From the IMG/VR virus record IMGVR_UViG_3300028920_000764, positions 1-48,293 of that record: a stretch of DNA of 48,293 nt; one strand, written 5' to 3'. The stretch's first letter is position 1. Each line of letters opens with the position of its first letter. Made by a program: the position numbers and the translations under genes. The notes beneath the pieces were generated by a model. It saw nothing but the letters and a program-made list of their open reading frames with translations. It was not told the origin of the DNA and did no database searches. The DNA comes from a virus. Below, one piece after another: positions 7,783-16,314 of the stretch.

Positions 7783-8859
7783 CTATTGATAGGCCGACGG
7801 GATGGTGTATGTGCCACCCGTGCCCAATTCCATAACCACGCCGTTCAGGCGGTTGGTCACGCCAAGACCAAAGCGTGCCTGCCACTCGCTGCCCTCGAAG
7901 GGGGCTTGCGGCGACGCGCCCGGCACTACCGACAGCCCGCGCGGCAGTCCCGTTGCAGCAGGGTCTACGCGCATATTCAGCGGCGGTTCAGCGTCGAGGT
8001 GAATAGCAACCATATAGTTCGCAGGCATCCAGCGCCATTGCGACACCCAGCAGTTGCTTACCTTGCCCAAGATACGGCCGGGAGCCATCGGCAAGTTCTG
8101 CGGCACATCCACGTTAGTCCCCGTGCGAATGTCGCTGTCAGGAATCTCGGTGAAGTCAGTCAGCGCCTTTGTCTCTGGCGCTTCGGCCTGGTTGATCAGC
8201 ACAAGCACGTTTTCACCACCGGTACGGTCGCCGAAGTGCTCTGCAAGCTCTTCGTATACCGTCACATACGGGTTATTGGTGTCGCTAATCGCCGTCGCAG
8301 CATAACCGCTTTCGAGATAGTGATCGTCGGTTGCTTCGGTTTCGCTCCCCAGCACCGGCGGATACGTCACAGTATCGCCATTAGCCAGCGGCACGATAGT
8401 CAGCGAACCCTTAAGGCGATCAACAAACGTGGTGTTAGTGTTCTTGAACAGCTTGAGCAGCATCTCATAGCGGAACGTGTTGATGTACCGCGTCTGGATA
8501 TTGTCCAGATAGAGTTGCAACTCACCCATCGTCATATACGCCCAATCCACGCGGTCGGCTACAATCTGCTCGTCGAAGTCTTCCAGCGGCAAAGCCACTT
8601 CCCAAGACCCATACGGGCGCACCGATCCGCCAGTCGTCCCAATCGCGCGCTTCTGCATACGGCCACCGCCGGGCAGACGATACATCCACTTATAGTCCTC
8701 GGTAGGACCACCAACGAACAGCTGCATTGCAGACATCAGGTCGGCGTTGATACGCTCAACGTAAGCTGACGCCGCATCAAAAACCATCTGTTGCCCTACG
8801 GTGTTAATGTAGGTGTCCTCAGACGTGGAGCGCTTAAAGTATCCCATAATACCAGACAT
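7783..8859 (-). CDS. Major capsid protein (HK97-fold type, inferred)
   Basis: This 358-residue protein is encoded after the scaffold and decoration genes and before the connector genes, where the shell protein belongs. An N-terminal helical stretch (TYINTVGQQMVFDAASAYVE) and later mixed alpha/beta sequence with VLVLINQAEAPE and a C-terminal domain fit the A/P-domain layout of HK97-fold shells. There is no evident N-terminal delta domain, and the separate scaffold gene upstream agrees with that. The fold is assigned by order and size; a structure prediction would settle it. Confidence 0.78.
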   Translation of the reverse strand: MSGIMGYFKRSTSEDTYINTVGQQMVFDAASAYVERINADLMSAMQLFVGGPTEDYKWMYRLPGGGRMQKRAIGTTGGSVRPYGSWEVALPLEDFDEQIVADRVDWAYMTMGELQLYLDNIQTRYINTFRYEMLLKLFKNTNTTFVDRLKGSLTIVPLANGDTVTYPPVLGSETEATDDHYLESGYAATAISDTNNPYVTVYEELAEHFGDRTGGENVLVLINQAEAPETKALTDFTEIPDSDIRTGTNVDVPQNLPMAPGRILGKVSNCWVSQWRWMPANYMVAIHLDAEPPLNMRVDPAATGLPRGLSVVPGASPQAPFEGSEWQARFGLGVTNRLNGVVMELGTGGTYTIPSAYQ

Positions 8860-8870
8860 GATTTACTCCT

Positions 8871-9305
8871 CTAGCTCCACTGCGTGTTGAAGCTGCAATC
8901 AACGAACACCAGCAAACGCGGGGTGCTCTGCGAATTTGGCATGATACGTCCCATCGCGGCGTTAGCGGTAGATTCCGCGCCGGTGGTAGCAATCGCGCCC
9001 GCCGTATCGCTCAGATACAGCAACGTATAATTAGCAATCGCGGACACAGTATAACCTTCCACGAAACCGCGCACCAGGACGGGGATCGCCTGCCCAGCCG
9101 CGCCACCTTCCAGCGCCACACCTACGGGCTGGTCAATGTCGCCGTCATCGCCATCAGCAACATAAAGTTTGTCGTCGTCTGCACTCGTGTCAAACGCGAC
9201 CACCTTACCCGCCGTGATGGCCTCACCGGCAATAAAGCTATAGACCTCAGCGAACTGAGGGTAAACGGCGCTAATCTGTGCCGCCGTCAATGCAAGGTCT
9301 GCCAT
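8871..9305 (-). CDS. Capsid decoration protein (DUF2190-like)
   Basis: This 144-residue protein is encoded just upstream of the major capsid gene. The sequence resembles the small beta-barrel decoration proteins of the DUF2190 type: AGEAITAGKVVAFD is followed by a D/G-rich turn, then QPVGVALEGGAAGQAIPVLVRG and a later strand with YLSDTAGAIA. Such proteins bind the outer capsid surface and stabilise it. No signal or membrane segment is present. Confidence 0.75.
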   Translation of the reverse strand: MADLALTAAQISAVYPQFAEVYSFIAGEAITAGKVVAFDTSADDDKLYVADGDDGDIDQPVGVALEGGAAGQAIPVLVRGFVEGYTVSAIANYTLLYLSDTAGAIATTGAESTANAAMGRIMPNSQSTPRLLVFVDCSFNTQWS

Positions 9306-9315
9306 TGTGTTACTC

Positions 9316-9921
9316 CTACAATCTAGCCGGACGGCGCAGTGTTACCACTGGCGTCCGCTCTCCGGTTCGTGTGCCCTCCGTCGCATGTGACGGCGCGGGC
9401 TTCAATGCACTATCTGTGGTCAGCGTATCGGCGTATTCGTCAAGATACGCCAACACATCAAGCGGGTCATTGAGTTTGGACAAGAGCGCCTTGACTGGCT
9501 CCGGCAGCCCCTCGGTCCGCTTTTCAATGTGTGTCGTAACATACGCTTCCAGCTTATCCAGGCGTTCAAGTTTCGGCGCGTGGTCGGCAATAGCCGTCTG
9601 TGCCTTTTCCAAGTCGCGCTGCATCCGCTGTACTTCTGTGAGTTCGCTTTCTTTCAGTGCGTCGAATTCTTGCGCCTTTTTCGCCAGCGCATCGAAATCG
9701 CCATACTTTTCGCGTAGCTTGGCCTGTGCCGCTTCCGTAGCACGAGCCGCGCGGTCTTCAAATAGTGCGTCTAACTGAGCCTGCGTCATCGTCACAGCAG
9801 CATCCGTTTTACCCGGCCCGTCCGGTTGCTGTGTCGTCGCCTCTGGTGCGCCCTGATCGGCGGCGGGTTCCGTCGTGTCAGTGGCGGGCGCGTTCCTGGT
9901 CTTCCCCGTGTCCTCAGTCAT
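9316..9921 (-). CDS. Scaffolding protein
   Basis: This 201-residue protein sits between the minor head gene and the decoration/capsid genes. An acidic, Pro/Thr/Gln-rich N-terminus of about 40 residues is followed by a long charged coiled coil (about residues 45-125) and a basic C-terminus ending in VVTLRRPARL. Internal scaffolds commonly have a helical rod with a basic C-terminal capsid-binding tail, and this arrangement matches. Confidence 0.85.
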   Translation of the reverse strand: MTEDTGKTRNAPATDTTEPAADQGAPEATTQQPDGPGKTDAAVTMTQAQLDALFEDRAARATEAAQAKLREKYGDFDALAKKAQEFDALKESELTEVQRMQRDLEKAQTAIADHAPKLERLDKLEAYVTTHIEKRTEGLPEPVKALLSKLNDPLDVLAYLDEYADTLTTDSALKPAPSHATEGTRTGERTPVVTLRRPARL

Positions 9922-9922
9922 T

Positions 9923-10552
9923 CTATGCTCCTGTCCAAATGTTGTCTAGTGTCACGCCTATTGTTGACTGTATGCGCCGCCATTGATGCGGGCAATTGAT
10001 GTGTATAGGCGTCGGATTGGCATCTACATACTCCTGATCGACCACGCCCGCCGCAAAGTGATCAGCACAATGAATCTCGCGTGGCGGTGGTCCCGCAAAC
10101 ACATACAGCGCGTCGCCGACCTTGTTTTCTACGTTAAACCGCTGCTGTGCATAACTCTGTGCCGTGGCGCGGTTCTGGTTGGCAATCTGCCGATCCTTCC
10201 ACGCTGCCCGTTGGTCAGCCCAGCGCGTTAACGCCTGCACGTAATATTGGCGGCCGCCGTCAGGATTCGCGCGATATAACTGCTCTATCTGGCTCTCTAA
10301 GTCTTTGTTAAAGGTCTGCGCAATACTAGCCGCGTCTTCGTTGGACATGCGCCGTAGTTCGTCCCGGTCTATGCCGTTCGGACCCCGCCCCGTGCGTGCG
10401 CTGCCTGCGGTGCGCGCTTCGTTGGTAAGCGTTTGCCGCCATATCTCCGCGCGCTGTTGGTAAATGCCATCAGCTAAGGTGCGCTGATCGGGTATTGCAA
10501 ATTCGTACGCGACCATCAAGCGGCGCTTTAATCGTTGCAGTGCGTCAGGCAT
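9923..10552 (-). CDS. SPP1 gp7 / Mu F-like minor head protein
   Basis: This 209-residue protein begins at an ATG at 10552. The C-terminal part has the cysteine/histidine pattern of the F-like domain: CADHFAAG near residue 160 and HINCPHQWR near residue 190, with a DxxY segment between. Minor head proteins of this type bind the portal and aid capsid assembly and ejection. It is shorter than full gp7 homologues, so the N-terminal domain is reduced. It lies downstream of portal, as usual. Confidence 0.75.
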   Translation of the reverse strand: MPDALQRLKRRLMVAYEFAIPDQRTLADGIYQQRAEIWRQTLTNEARTAGSARTGRGPNGIDRDELRRMSNEDAASIAQTFNKDLESQIEQLYRANPDGGRQYYVQALTRWADQRAAWKDRQIANQNRATAQSYAQQRFNVENKVGDALYVFAGPPPREIHCADHFAAGVVDQEYVDANPTPIHINCPHQWRRIQSTIGVTLDNIWTGA

Positions 10553-10626
10553 GCGTCACGTACCAATCAGACACGATATACACAAACGCCAGTTCTACAC
10601 AATCAAGCGCAATTACGCCACAATAG

Positions 10627-10920
10627 CTACTCGCCAGCGTCGTCATCGTTCGGTATCTCGCTACCTTCCGTCTCTGTCACCTTCGCTGACGGTGCGAGCT
10701 TGCTTTTGCGGGTGCGTGTGCTTTTCACTAGCCCCGCACGCCGCTTGAGCGCGCGCATAAAGTCGCCCTCATCACCCGGTTCACCTTCGAACCATAGGCG
10801 ATAGAAGTTATCCGCTACGCGCTGCTTGCGCGTGGTCTTGGCGCCCGCCTTGTGCGATACGTCAATCATCGCCTGTACGTCGCGCGGCGTGCCCTTGAGT
10901 TCTACCATGAGTTCAGGCAT
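10627..10920 (-). CDS. Hypothetical protein in head region, 97 residues
   Basis: This small basic protein has an acidic C-terminus and is encoded between portal and minor head genes. The ATG at 10920 overlaps the end of the preceding gene, and a GTG six bases earlier is also possible. The central part is Lys/Arg-rich and the last 20 residues are Glu/Asp-rich. No family is recognised. A 74-bp gap follows before the minor head gene. Confidence 0.6.
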   Translation of the reverse strand: MPELMVELKGTPRDVQAMIDVSHKAGAKTTRKQRVADNFYRLWFEGEPGDEGDFMRALKRRAGLVKSTRTRKSKLAPSAKVTETEGSEIPNDDDAGE

Positions 10921-11212
10921 TGTCACCAGTCCCTACTAATTGCTGCCATTCGTCATCCGTAATTTTCGCAACACTTGCGGCGCCGCGTTGCATAATCTCC
11001 TGCCGCACATCGGCTGCCACGTTCAAAAACGCATCAATGCTATCACTCGCTTCGGCAGTGTCTAGCTCCTGCGCTACCCGTAGCCGTGTGCCGCCGTCCA
11101 TGTCTGCGGCGCGGTCTAGCAGGTAGTGCTGCATGGCGCGCAACGTGGCGCGGGATGCACCGCTAGCCTGCGCCTGCTGCAACAGGCTGTTGATCTGCGC
11201 TGTTGTTAGCAT
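10913..11212 (-). CDS. Hypothetical helical protein after portal, 99 residues
   Basis: The frame is open further upstream, but the ATG at 11212 is preferred because AGGAAACG precedes it. It overlaps the portal gene end by 50 bases. The protein is helical and Ala/Gln/Asp-rich with no motif. The pronounced overlap in a different frame and the tight downstream junction show it belongs to the head operon. Function is unknown. Confidence 0.62.
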   Translation of the reverse strand: MLTTAQINSLLQQAQASGASRATLRAMQHYLLDRAADMDGGTRLRVAQELDTAEASDSIDAFLNVAADVRQEIMQRGAASVAKITDDEWQQLVGTGDNA

Positions 11213-12812
11213 TGTCCGTTTCCTGTTCATCCTGCGGTTGCTGCGCGTTCTGCGCTTCCAGGTCAATTACCTGTTGTGCCAAATTACCAATGGCCTGTCC
11301 GGTACGCACACTTTCGAGTTCTTGCATCTTGGCGATTTCCTCAGCGCTATAGAAGCGCTTCCAGACCATTTCAATCGGCACATCAAGCTGTGTGTAGTCG
11401 ATGACGGCAATCTGCCGGTCTTCTAATTCATTGCGCGTCTGCGGGTTGGCCCATTCAACGTTTATATCCCATTCGGGGATAGCTACAATGTCAGCGACGG
11501 ACAACTTGCCGTTAGGATTAAATGCCGCTTCAAAAACAAGCATCTGTCGTATAATGTTCTGCCACGTCTGCCCGAAGTCGCGCTGCGCCTTTTCGACTGC
11601 CGTAACAAGCGCCTGTTCAAGCTGTTTTTGCGTCCCTTCGGCGGGCGTCTGTGCCGTCAAGTTGAACAATGATAATGGCGTACTGGTCAGCGTGGCCGCT
11701 AGTACAATAAACTTGTCAAGCACACTAATTAACTGCATCAAATCAGACTCGGCGAATTGGGTAATGCTTACCTCTTTGTCGCCGAAATAATGCACCGCCG
11801 CCGGACTGCGCTTCATCGCATTACTGACGCCTTCGGGGTCTTTCTTCGGAAAGAAGCCAGTAATAACGGCCTCTTTGAACCCGCTGAGCAGCGCCGCCGC
11901 CTGAATGCTCAGGCCCGCGCGGTTAATCGCGTCTTGCAGTCCAGGTACAATGTCCGCAATGCGTGAACGCCCGTAGGGATTGCCCCGCGCGTTGTGGCGC
12001 AGATGCTTCACTTGCAGCCCCAGCGGTGTACCTGATTCGCGACCGTTATCAGTCTGCCATACCACGCACGCCTCATAGGGGCGGTTGTAAGGGTCGTTAA
12101 GCTGCTCAAGTGTCATTTGGTCAGCCACAAAATCACGGTCGCCGTATTGTAACGGACGCCAACCCGCCTGTGACTTGCTGCCCGTTACGCCCTGGCTAAT
12201 GTAATATTCTACCCGGTTGTCAAAGTATACGTTCATCCGCAATACGCGCGGCGTGTTGGCATTGCCTACCGTGGGGCGCTGCATCTCCCACCGCTTGACA
12301 GCATAGAGCGGCGTCTGTGGATGCGCATCCTCATAGGCCACTTCGACGCCCGCATCGCCGTCAAAGCTCTCATTGAGCACAACAGTCGGGCGCATGGCCT
12401 CGGTATCGTACATAACAATGGGATAGGCGTCTGCATCCCGTGCCGCGGCAAAGTGCGCGTCTTGTTGACCGCCATCCATATTGGAGGCATCCCACCACCG
12501 CATCACCTCGCGGCTGATGTCCTCTGACCGCGCTTCGTTATCCGGTATAGTCACGCTGAACCCGGTAATATTAAGCCGGTCTACCAGTGCGTCAATAATG
12601 ATGCTGCACACATTAACGTTAAACTCAGGATCACTATTAGGCCGTCCAGCGGCGTCTGCGCCAACTAGCAATACCTTCTGATCGTCGGTCATCTGCGCGC
12701 TTTGCTCACCGTTGGTGTATTCGCGCAACGTCTCCACCGCGTCCCAATGTTTCTGACGCTGGTCGATCAGAAAGTCTAGATAGCTTTGGATGGCTGGATT
12801 AATTTGTACCAT
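11163..12812 (-). CDS. Portal protein
   Basis: This protein has 549 residues from the ATG at 12812, which overlaps the terminase stop (TAATG). An upstream start would run into the terminase frame. The order large terminase, portal, minor head protein, scaffold, capsid is canonical. The sequence contains NVCSIIIDALVDRL, FDNRVEYY, and a C-terminal region with FGQTWQNIIRQML followed by Gln-rich sequence, all as in SPP1/HK97-type portals. The portal forms the dodecameric DNA channel. The acidic Gln/Asn-rich tail from about residue 505 is probably disordered. Confidence 0.88.
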   Translation of the reverse strand: MVQINPAIQSYLDFLIDQRQKHWDAVETLREYTNGEQSAQMTDDQKVLLVGADAAGRPNSDPEFNVNVCSIIIDALVDRLNITGFSVTIPDNEARSEDISREVMRWWDASNMDGGQQDAHFAAARDADAYPIVMYDTEAMRPTVVLNESFDGDAGVEVAYEDAHPQTPLYAVKRWEMQRPTVGNANTPRVLRMNVYFDNRVEYYISQGVTGSKSQAGWRPLQYGDRDFVADQMTLEQLNDPYNRPYEACVVWQTDNGRESGTPLGLQVKHLRHNARGNPYGRSRIADIVPGLQDAINRAGLSIQAAALLSGFKEAVITGFFPKKDPEGVSNAMKRSPAAVHYFGDKEVSITQFAESDLMQLISVLDKFIVLAATLTSTPLSLFNLTAQTPAEGTQKQLEQALVTAVEKAQRDFGQTWQNIIRQMLVFEAAFNPNGKLSVADIVAIPEWDINVEWANPQTRNELEDRQIAVIDYTQLDVPIEMVWKRFYSAEEIAKMQELESVRTGQAIGNLAQQVIDLEAQNAQQPQDEQETDNANNSADQQPVAAGAG

Positions 12813-14134
12813 TAGAGCCGTCGTCCTGTTGGGCTGAATGTGCCCGCCTGTCCCTGTGCACCTAGCATCAATTCGGTCAATCCCCACACTAAAGCATCTA
12901 GTCGATCAGGGCTACTATCGCCCTGCACCCATGTACATAACTGGTCTTCTAGTTTACCGAACATGCCCACATGATGCACACGCCTTTGCTCATACAATGC
13001 CGCGATGGGTTCCGCGCGTGTGCGCTTGCCCCGGCTGGCGTGCAGCTTGCGATAGCTGACTGTCTGGTCAACGGTCCGAATAACGTGCTCTACCATATCG
13101 CCGCCATTATTAACCTCAGCCACAATGCGATCCGCTCGCCAACGATGATAGGCGTCAACGGCAACAGTAGCCCACTCTTGTGGGGCGGCCTTCATGCTCA
13201 AATCTTCCAGCACATACCCGTGCTGCTCAAACCCGCCCACGCCGCATACCACAATACCTGTTTCATCGCTGTCTTCTTCCGCCGTCACCGCCGGATCAAT
13301 CGCAATGACAATTCGGCTTAGTGGGTGTGGTGCGTCGTTTACCCGCCCATTGTCGAGCATGGTCCGCGACCATAACGCGCCCTCGACATCCTCAAGGAGT
13401 TCGGCAAGTAGTTCCTGCCGCCCCAGCCGCGAGCCTTCGTATTCGCGGATGATGTCATCAAACCAGCCATCAGCCAGATTCGCGCGGTTTTCGTAGGTCG
13501 TGCCCGTGACTACCACCGACTGCGGATGACCCAAGAGCCTGCGCAATATCTTAGTCGGCTTCGGGGTCGTGGTGATGCACGCCTGCGGGTTATCGCCGAG
13601 CCGTAAGCCTAGTAGCGCCTGCGTCCATGCTTCGGGATAGCGCCATGCTGCAAGCTCGTCCGCCCATAGTTTCATGTGCTGCTTACCGCGCAAACGTTCC
13701 GGCTCATCAGCCGTGAAGATGAGCGACACCGCACCGTTGGGCCACTCTAGCCGCGACTTGGACGGGCGATACTCAGGGCGCTCGTGCGGTGGGCAAATCG
13801 CCAGCAATCCAGACTCGCCCTCGATCATAATGTCGCGCGCATCGCTTGCCGTCGCGCCAATCAGTGACACCAGTGGGTAATCTCGCACGCACGCCCGTAC
13901 CCACTCTGCGCCCGTGCGTGTCTTGCCGAACCCGCGCCCCGCCAGGATGAGCCAATAGCGCCAATCACCGGGGGGCGGTAATTGCTTGTCACGCGCCCAA
14001 AAAGACCAATCGTATAGAAGGGTGTTAAGCTGCTCAGGCGTTAGGCTTTCAATCACCGTCTCCCGTTGAGTCGGTGTCAGCAACGCGAATGATGCGGCTG
14101 AGTATGGCCTGTTTGATGTCGCCGTTAACGTCAT
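12812..14134 (-). CDS. terL: Terminase large subunit (packaging ATPase-nuclease)
   Basis: This 440-residue protein packages DNA into the prohead. The ATPase Walker A is AGRGFGKT (residues 65-72) and the Walker B is LWADE with D159 and E160; ITTTPKP near 187-193 is the coupling motif. The RNase-H-type nuclease domain starts with VIAIDPAV (D280), followed by DETG near residue 290 and a late DALVWGL near the C-terminus. The length is normal. The ATG at 14134 has GAGG upstream and overlaps the small terminase by 86 bases. A GTG near 14057 is a weaker alternative. Confidence 0.96.
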   Translation of the reverse strand: MTLTATSNRPYSAASFALLTPTQRETVIESLTPEQLNTLLYDWSFWARDKQLPPPGDWRYWLILAGRGFGKTRTGAEWVRACVRDYPLVSLIGATASDARDIMIEGESGLLAICPPHERPEYRPSKSRLEWPNGAVSLIFTADEPERLRGKQHMKLWADELAAWRYPEAWTQALLGLRLGDNPQACITTTPKPTKILRRLLGHPQSVVVTGTTYENRANLADGWFDDIIREYEGSRLGRQELLAELLEDVEGALWSRTMLDNGRVNDAPHPLSRIVIAIDPAVTAEEDSDETGIVVCGVGGFEQHGYVLEDLSMKAAPQEWATVAVDAYHRWRADRIVAEVNNGGDMVEHVIRTVDQTVSYRKLHASRGKRTRAEPIAALYEQRRVHHVGMFGKLEDQLCTWVQGDSSPDRLDALVWGLTELMLGAQGQAGTFSPTGRRL

Positions 14135-14459
14135 GGGTTACCTCAATCGCATTTCCATCCTTGCCGCCGACCTCGTGCTGCTGGCGCTCTACATAGCCGC
14201 GTTCCTTGCCCAGCGTCACCAGCACAAACTTAATCGCGGGCCATTCGCCATCATTCACCGCTTGCAGCATTTTGCCCTCTGCTAAGTCGATGATGCTTTC
14301 GCGCTCTTCCTCATACGCCGCCGCAACGGTGGCATACTCGCGGATGTAGCGGTCAACGGTCTGGCGCACACAACCCAAGCGCCGCGCTGCAACGGACTTG
14401 ATGCCCTTGCTCGCGCGTATCGCGTCGATCATCTGTTGTGCGGTGAATTTCTCAGCCAT
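14049..14459 (-). CDS. terS: Terminase small subunit
   Basis: This 136-residue protein is encoded directly before the large subunit. Residues 5-45 form a helix-turn-helix of the type that binds packaging sites (GIKSVAARRLGCVRQTVDRY). A helical oligomerisation segment (EEERESIIDLAEGKM) and an acidic C-terminus that would contact the large subunit follow. Length and layout fit small terminases of cos or pac phages; the packaging mode cannot be decided here. Confidence 0.9.
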   Translation of the reverse strand: MAEKFTAQQMIDAIRASKGIKSVAARRLGCVRQTVDRYIREYATVAAAYEEERESIIDLAEGKMLQAVNDGEWPAIKFVLVTLGKERGYVERQQHEVGGKDGNAIEVTHDVNGDIKQAILSRIIRVADTDSTGDGD

Positions 14460-14476
14460 GACTATTGTTAATTCCG

Positions 14477-15694
14477 TTAATCTTTCGTTTCTGCCAAGCG
14501 CGGCTCAAGCCCCATGCCAGATAAACGCTCAAGGACGACAGCCACATACTTCTCGGATATTTCCATCCCGTAACAGATGCGCCCGGTTTGTTCGGCGGCG
14601 ACTGCTGTTGTACCTGAACCGAGAAAGAAATCAATGATTAGCGCGCTAATATCAGTATAGCCCTCAATAACCTGCACAAATAATCCTAGAGGTTTCTGCG
14701 TTGGGTGAAAACGCTCTTTTTCTTTGCCTAATAAACCGTTATATTGAAATTCAATTTTCTTAACAGATTGGCGCGAGACTGAGGTCCAAGCAAGTTCACA
14801 GTCCCCAAACGTTGGCATTGTCTGCATTTTATCCCACGCGATCCAATGTGTAGATCGTGGCAAAATATCAGCCAAAAAGTTCCCGCCCCAAATAATGGCT
14901 GTTTTTGCGTGCTGTAGAATCGCGTTAAGGTGTTCCGCTGTCGGGCGTTCGTCGTCCCAATCATCCTTGTATTGACGGCGCGCTATTGGTGCGCCAAGTC
15001 CACCAAAGCCACCAAAGCCCTTATCGCGCCCCACGCCATACGGTGGATCAGTCAACAACATCGCCGCCCGTTCGCCCTGCATCAGCCGTGCCACATCCTC
15101 CGCGCTTGTGCTATCCCCACACATCACCCGGTGCGCCCGTCCCGCAACTGTTGCGCTCGGCACGTCCCACACCTGCCCGCGCTCGGTCTGCCACTTCTCT
15201 CGTAGTTCCTCAGCGCGGTCTACCTGTGCGCCAGGGGCCTCGCCCGCTTCAACTGTACCATACGGGACCTGCACCGCCTCAGCTATTTCTGCCAGCAGCG
15301 CATCGATGTCGTCGTTGTCTTGCACCAACTCACTATGCTGCAAGTCCGCTACAATCGCCTCTAACATCTCGCGGTCAGTAATCGCCATCTGGCTAATCGG
15401 ATCGAACGTTGCCAACACGAGCATTTCTTCGTCTTCGGACACGTCTACCTGAATATACGGCACAGGGGTGTCATCCCCCGCTTGCAACGCCTGCCACAGC
15501 CGTTCATGGCCGTCGAGCAGGTGCCCCGTGCGTTTGTTCTCAATGACAACGCCCACCCAGCCCACGCCATTCAGCGACGCGGATAACGCATTGCGCTGGC
15601 GCTGGGGGTGCTGCCGCCAGTTATTAGGGTGCGCCTGGAATTGCGCCGCAGGCTTTTCGCCGTATTCGATAATGCGATTCTGCATATACCCCAC
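14477..15694 (-). CDS. DNA adenine/cytosine-N4 methyltransferase with ParB-like N-terminal domain
   Basis: This 405-residue protein has two parts. Residues 1-95 match the ParB/Srx-like fold found on many phage methyltransferases (HPNNWRQHP and LLDGHERLWQA). The catalytic part has motif IV DPPYG (near residue 217) before motif I FLGSGTT (near residue 355), the order of beta-class N6/N4 enzymes. HPTQKPLGL lies between them. It modifies phage DNA, probably against host restriction. No partner endonuclease is adjacent. The start is either GTG 15694 or ATG 15685. Confidence 0.9.
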   Translation of the reverse strand: MGYMQNRIIEYGEKPAAQFQAHPNNWRQHPQRQRNALSASLNGVGWVGVVIENKRTGHLLDGHERLWQALQAGDDTPVPYIQVDVSEDEEMLVLATFDPISQMAITDREMLEAIVADLQHSELVQDNDDIDALLAEIAEAVQVPYGTVEAGEAPGAQVDRAEELREKWQTERGQVWDVPSATVAGRAHRVMCGDSTSAEDVARLMQGERAAMLLTDPPYGVGRDKGFGGFGGLGAPIARRQYKDDWDDERPTAEHLNAILQHAKTAIIWGGNFLADILPRSTHWIAWDKMQTMPTFGDCELAWTSVSRQSVKKIEFQYNGLLGKEKERFHPTQKPLGLFVQVIEGYTDISALIIDFFLGSGTTAVAAEQTGRICYGMEISEKYVAVVLERLSGMGLEPRLAETKD

Positions 15695-15813
15695 TTGTGC
15701 CTATCCTACTTCCCGCGCCCCGGCGGGTTCAGGTCCACCGGGGCCAACGGGGTGAGTGTGTGCGTGTGGGGGATCGGTATCGAGTAAGGGGGAAACATGC
15801 CCGCACGCACAAA

Positions 15814-15839
15814 GTAGCAGAATTATACAACTCTGCTAC
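15814..15839. terminator. Perfect 8-bp stem-loop in the 183-bp gap before the methyltransferase
   Basis: The arms gtagcaga (15814-15821) and tctgctac (15832-15839) pair perfectly around a 10-base loop. On the minus strand the stem is followed by TTTG only, so termination would be weak. The same gap has a 7-bp GC stem near 15713-15740 and a gtgcgtg/cacgcac pair. It probably marks the boundary between the early operon ending at 15878 and the late operon starting with the methyltransferase. Confidence 0.45.
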
Positions 15840-15877
15840 CCTATAGTACCACATTCGGTTTGACAATGTGTTAGAAA

Positions 15878-16096
15878 TTACGGCAGCGTGTACCGCGTGC
15901 GCTTGCCCGTCTTGCCGATGCCCACGCGCCGCAGACGCTTCATGCGCGCGAACATTGCCAGATAGTAGTGCGCTGACGGGCGTTGGCGATAGGTCAGCCG
16001 CCCTAGCTCAGCGGGTCCGATGTCGCGCTGGTTTTCGAGCGTGTTGCACACTGCGCGCCACACGTCGCTTTGCGTTGGTGTCAGTTCTTCACTCAT
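15878..16096 (-). CDS. Small winged-helix-like DNA-binding protein, 72 residues
   Basis: The ATG at 16096 overlaps the stop of the preceding gene by 8 bases; longer starts would lie deep inside that gene. The N-terminal helix (TPTQSDVWRAVCNTL), the segment IGPAELGRLTYRQR and the final basic strand GKTGKRTRYTLP have the spacing of a small winged helix. As the last gene before the late operon it could be a transcription regulator; that is inference. Confidence 0.65.
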   Translation of the reverse strand: MSEELTPTQSDVWRAVCNTLENQRDIGPAELGRLTYRQRPSAHYYLAMFARMKRLRRVGIGKTGKRTRYTLP

Positions 16097-16310
16097 CACC
16101 TTGCCCCCATTCGTGCAAAGGCACAACGCCCGCATCCGCGAGTAATCGCACCCAATGCTCTTGGTTGATCTGCTCATACCCCCAGCGGCGCAGCATGGGA
16201 CACTGCCACCAGATGCACCGTTCCAGCGCACGCGCCAGCATCGCCAGAGCACCGTCGCGCGGCACGTCAACCTCTAATGGGACTAGAATACTGCCTGAAT
16301 TATCACTCAT
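16089..16310 (-). CDS. Hypothetical protein, 73 residues
   Basis: The ATG at 16310 has GGGTGAG upstream and lies five bases before the stop of the metallophosphoesterase gene, which starts the frame cleanly. The protein is acidic, with a Trp/Cys-rich middle (CIWWQCP). No family is recognised. The 8-bp overlap with the winged-helix gene suggests coupled translation. Confidence 0.6.
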   Translation of the reverse strand: MSDNSGSILVPLEVDVPRDGALAMLARALERCIWWQCPMLRRWGYEQINQEHWVRLLADAGVVPLHEWGQGDE

Positions 16311-16314
16311 TGTC

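Noticed and set aside
7786-8769. 327-codon plus-strand frame opposite the major capsid gene
   Set aside because: His/Arg-rich composition and antisense position to a well-supported structural gene mark it as a shadow.
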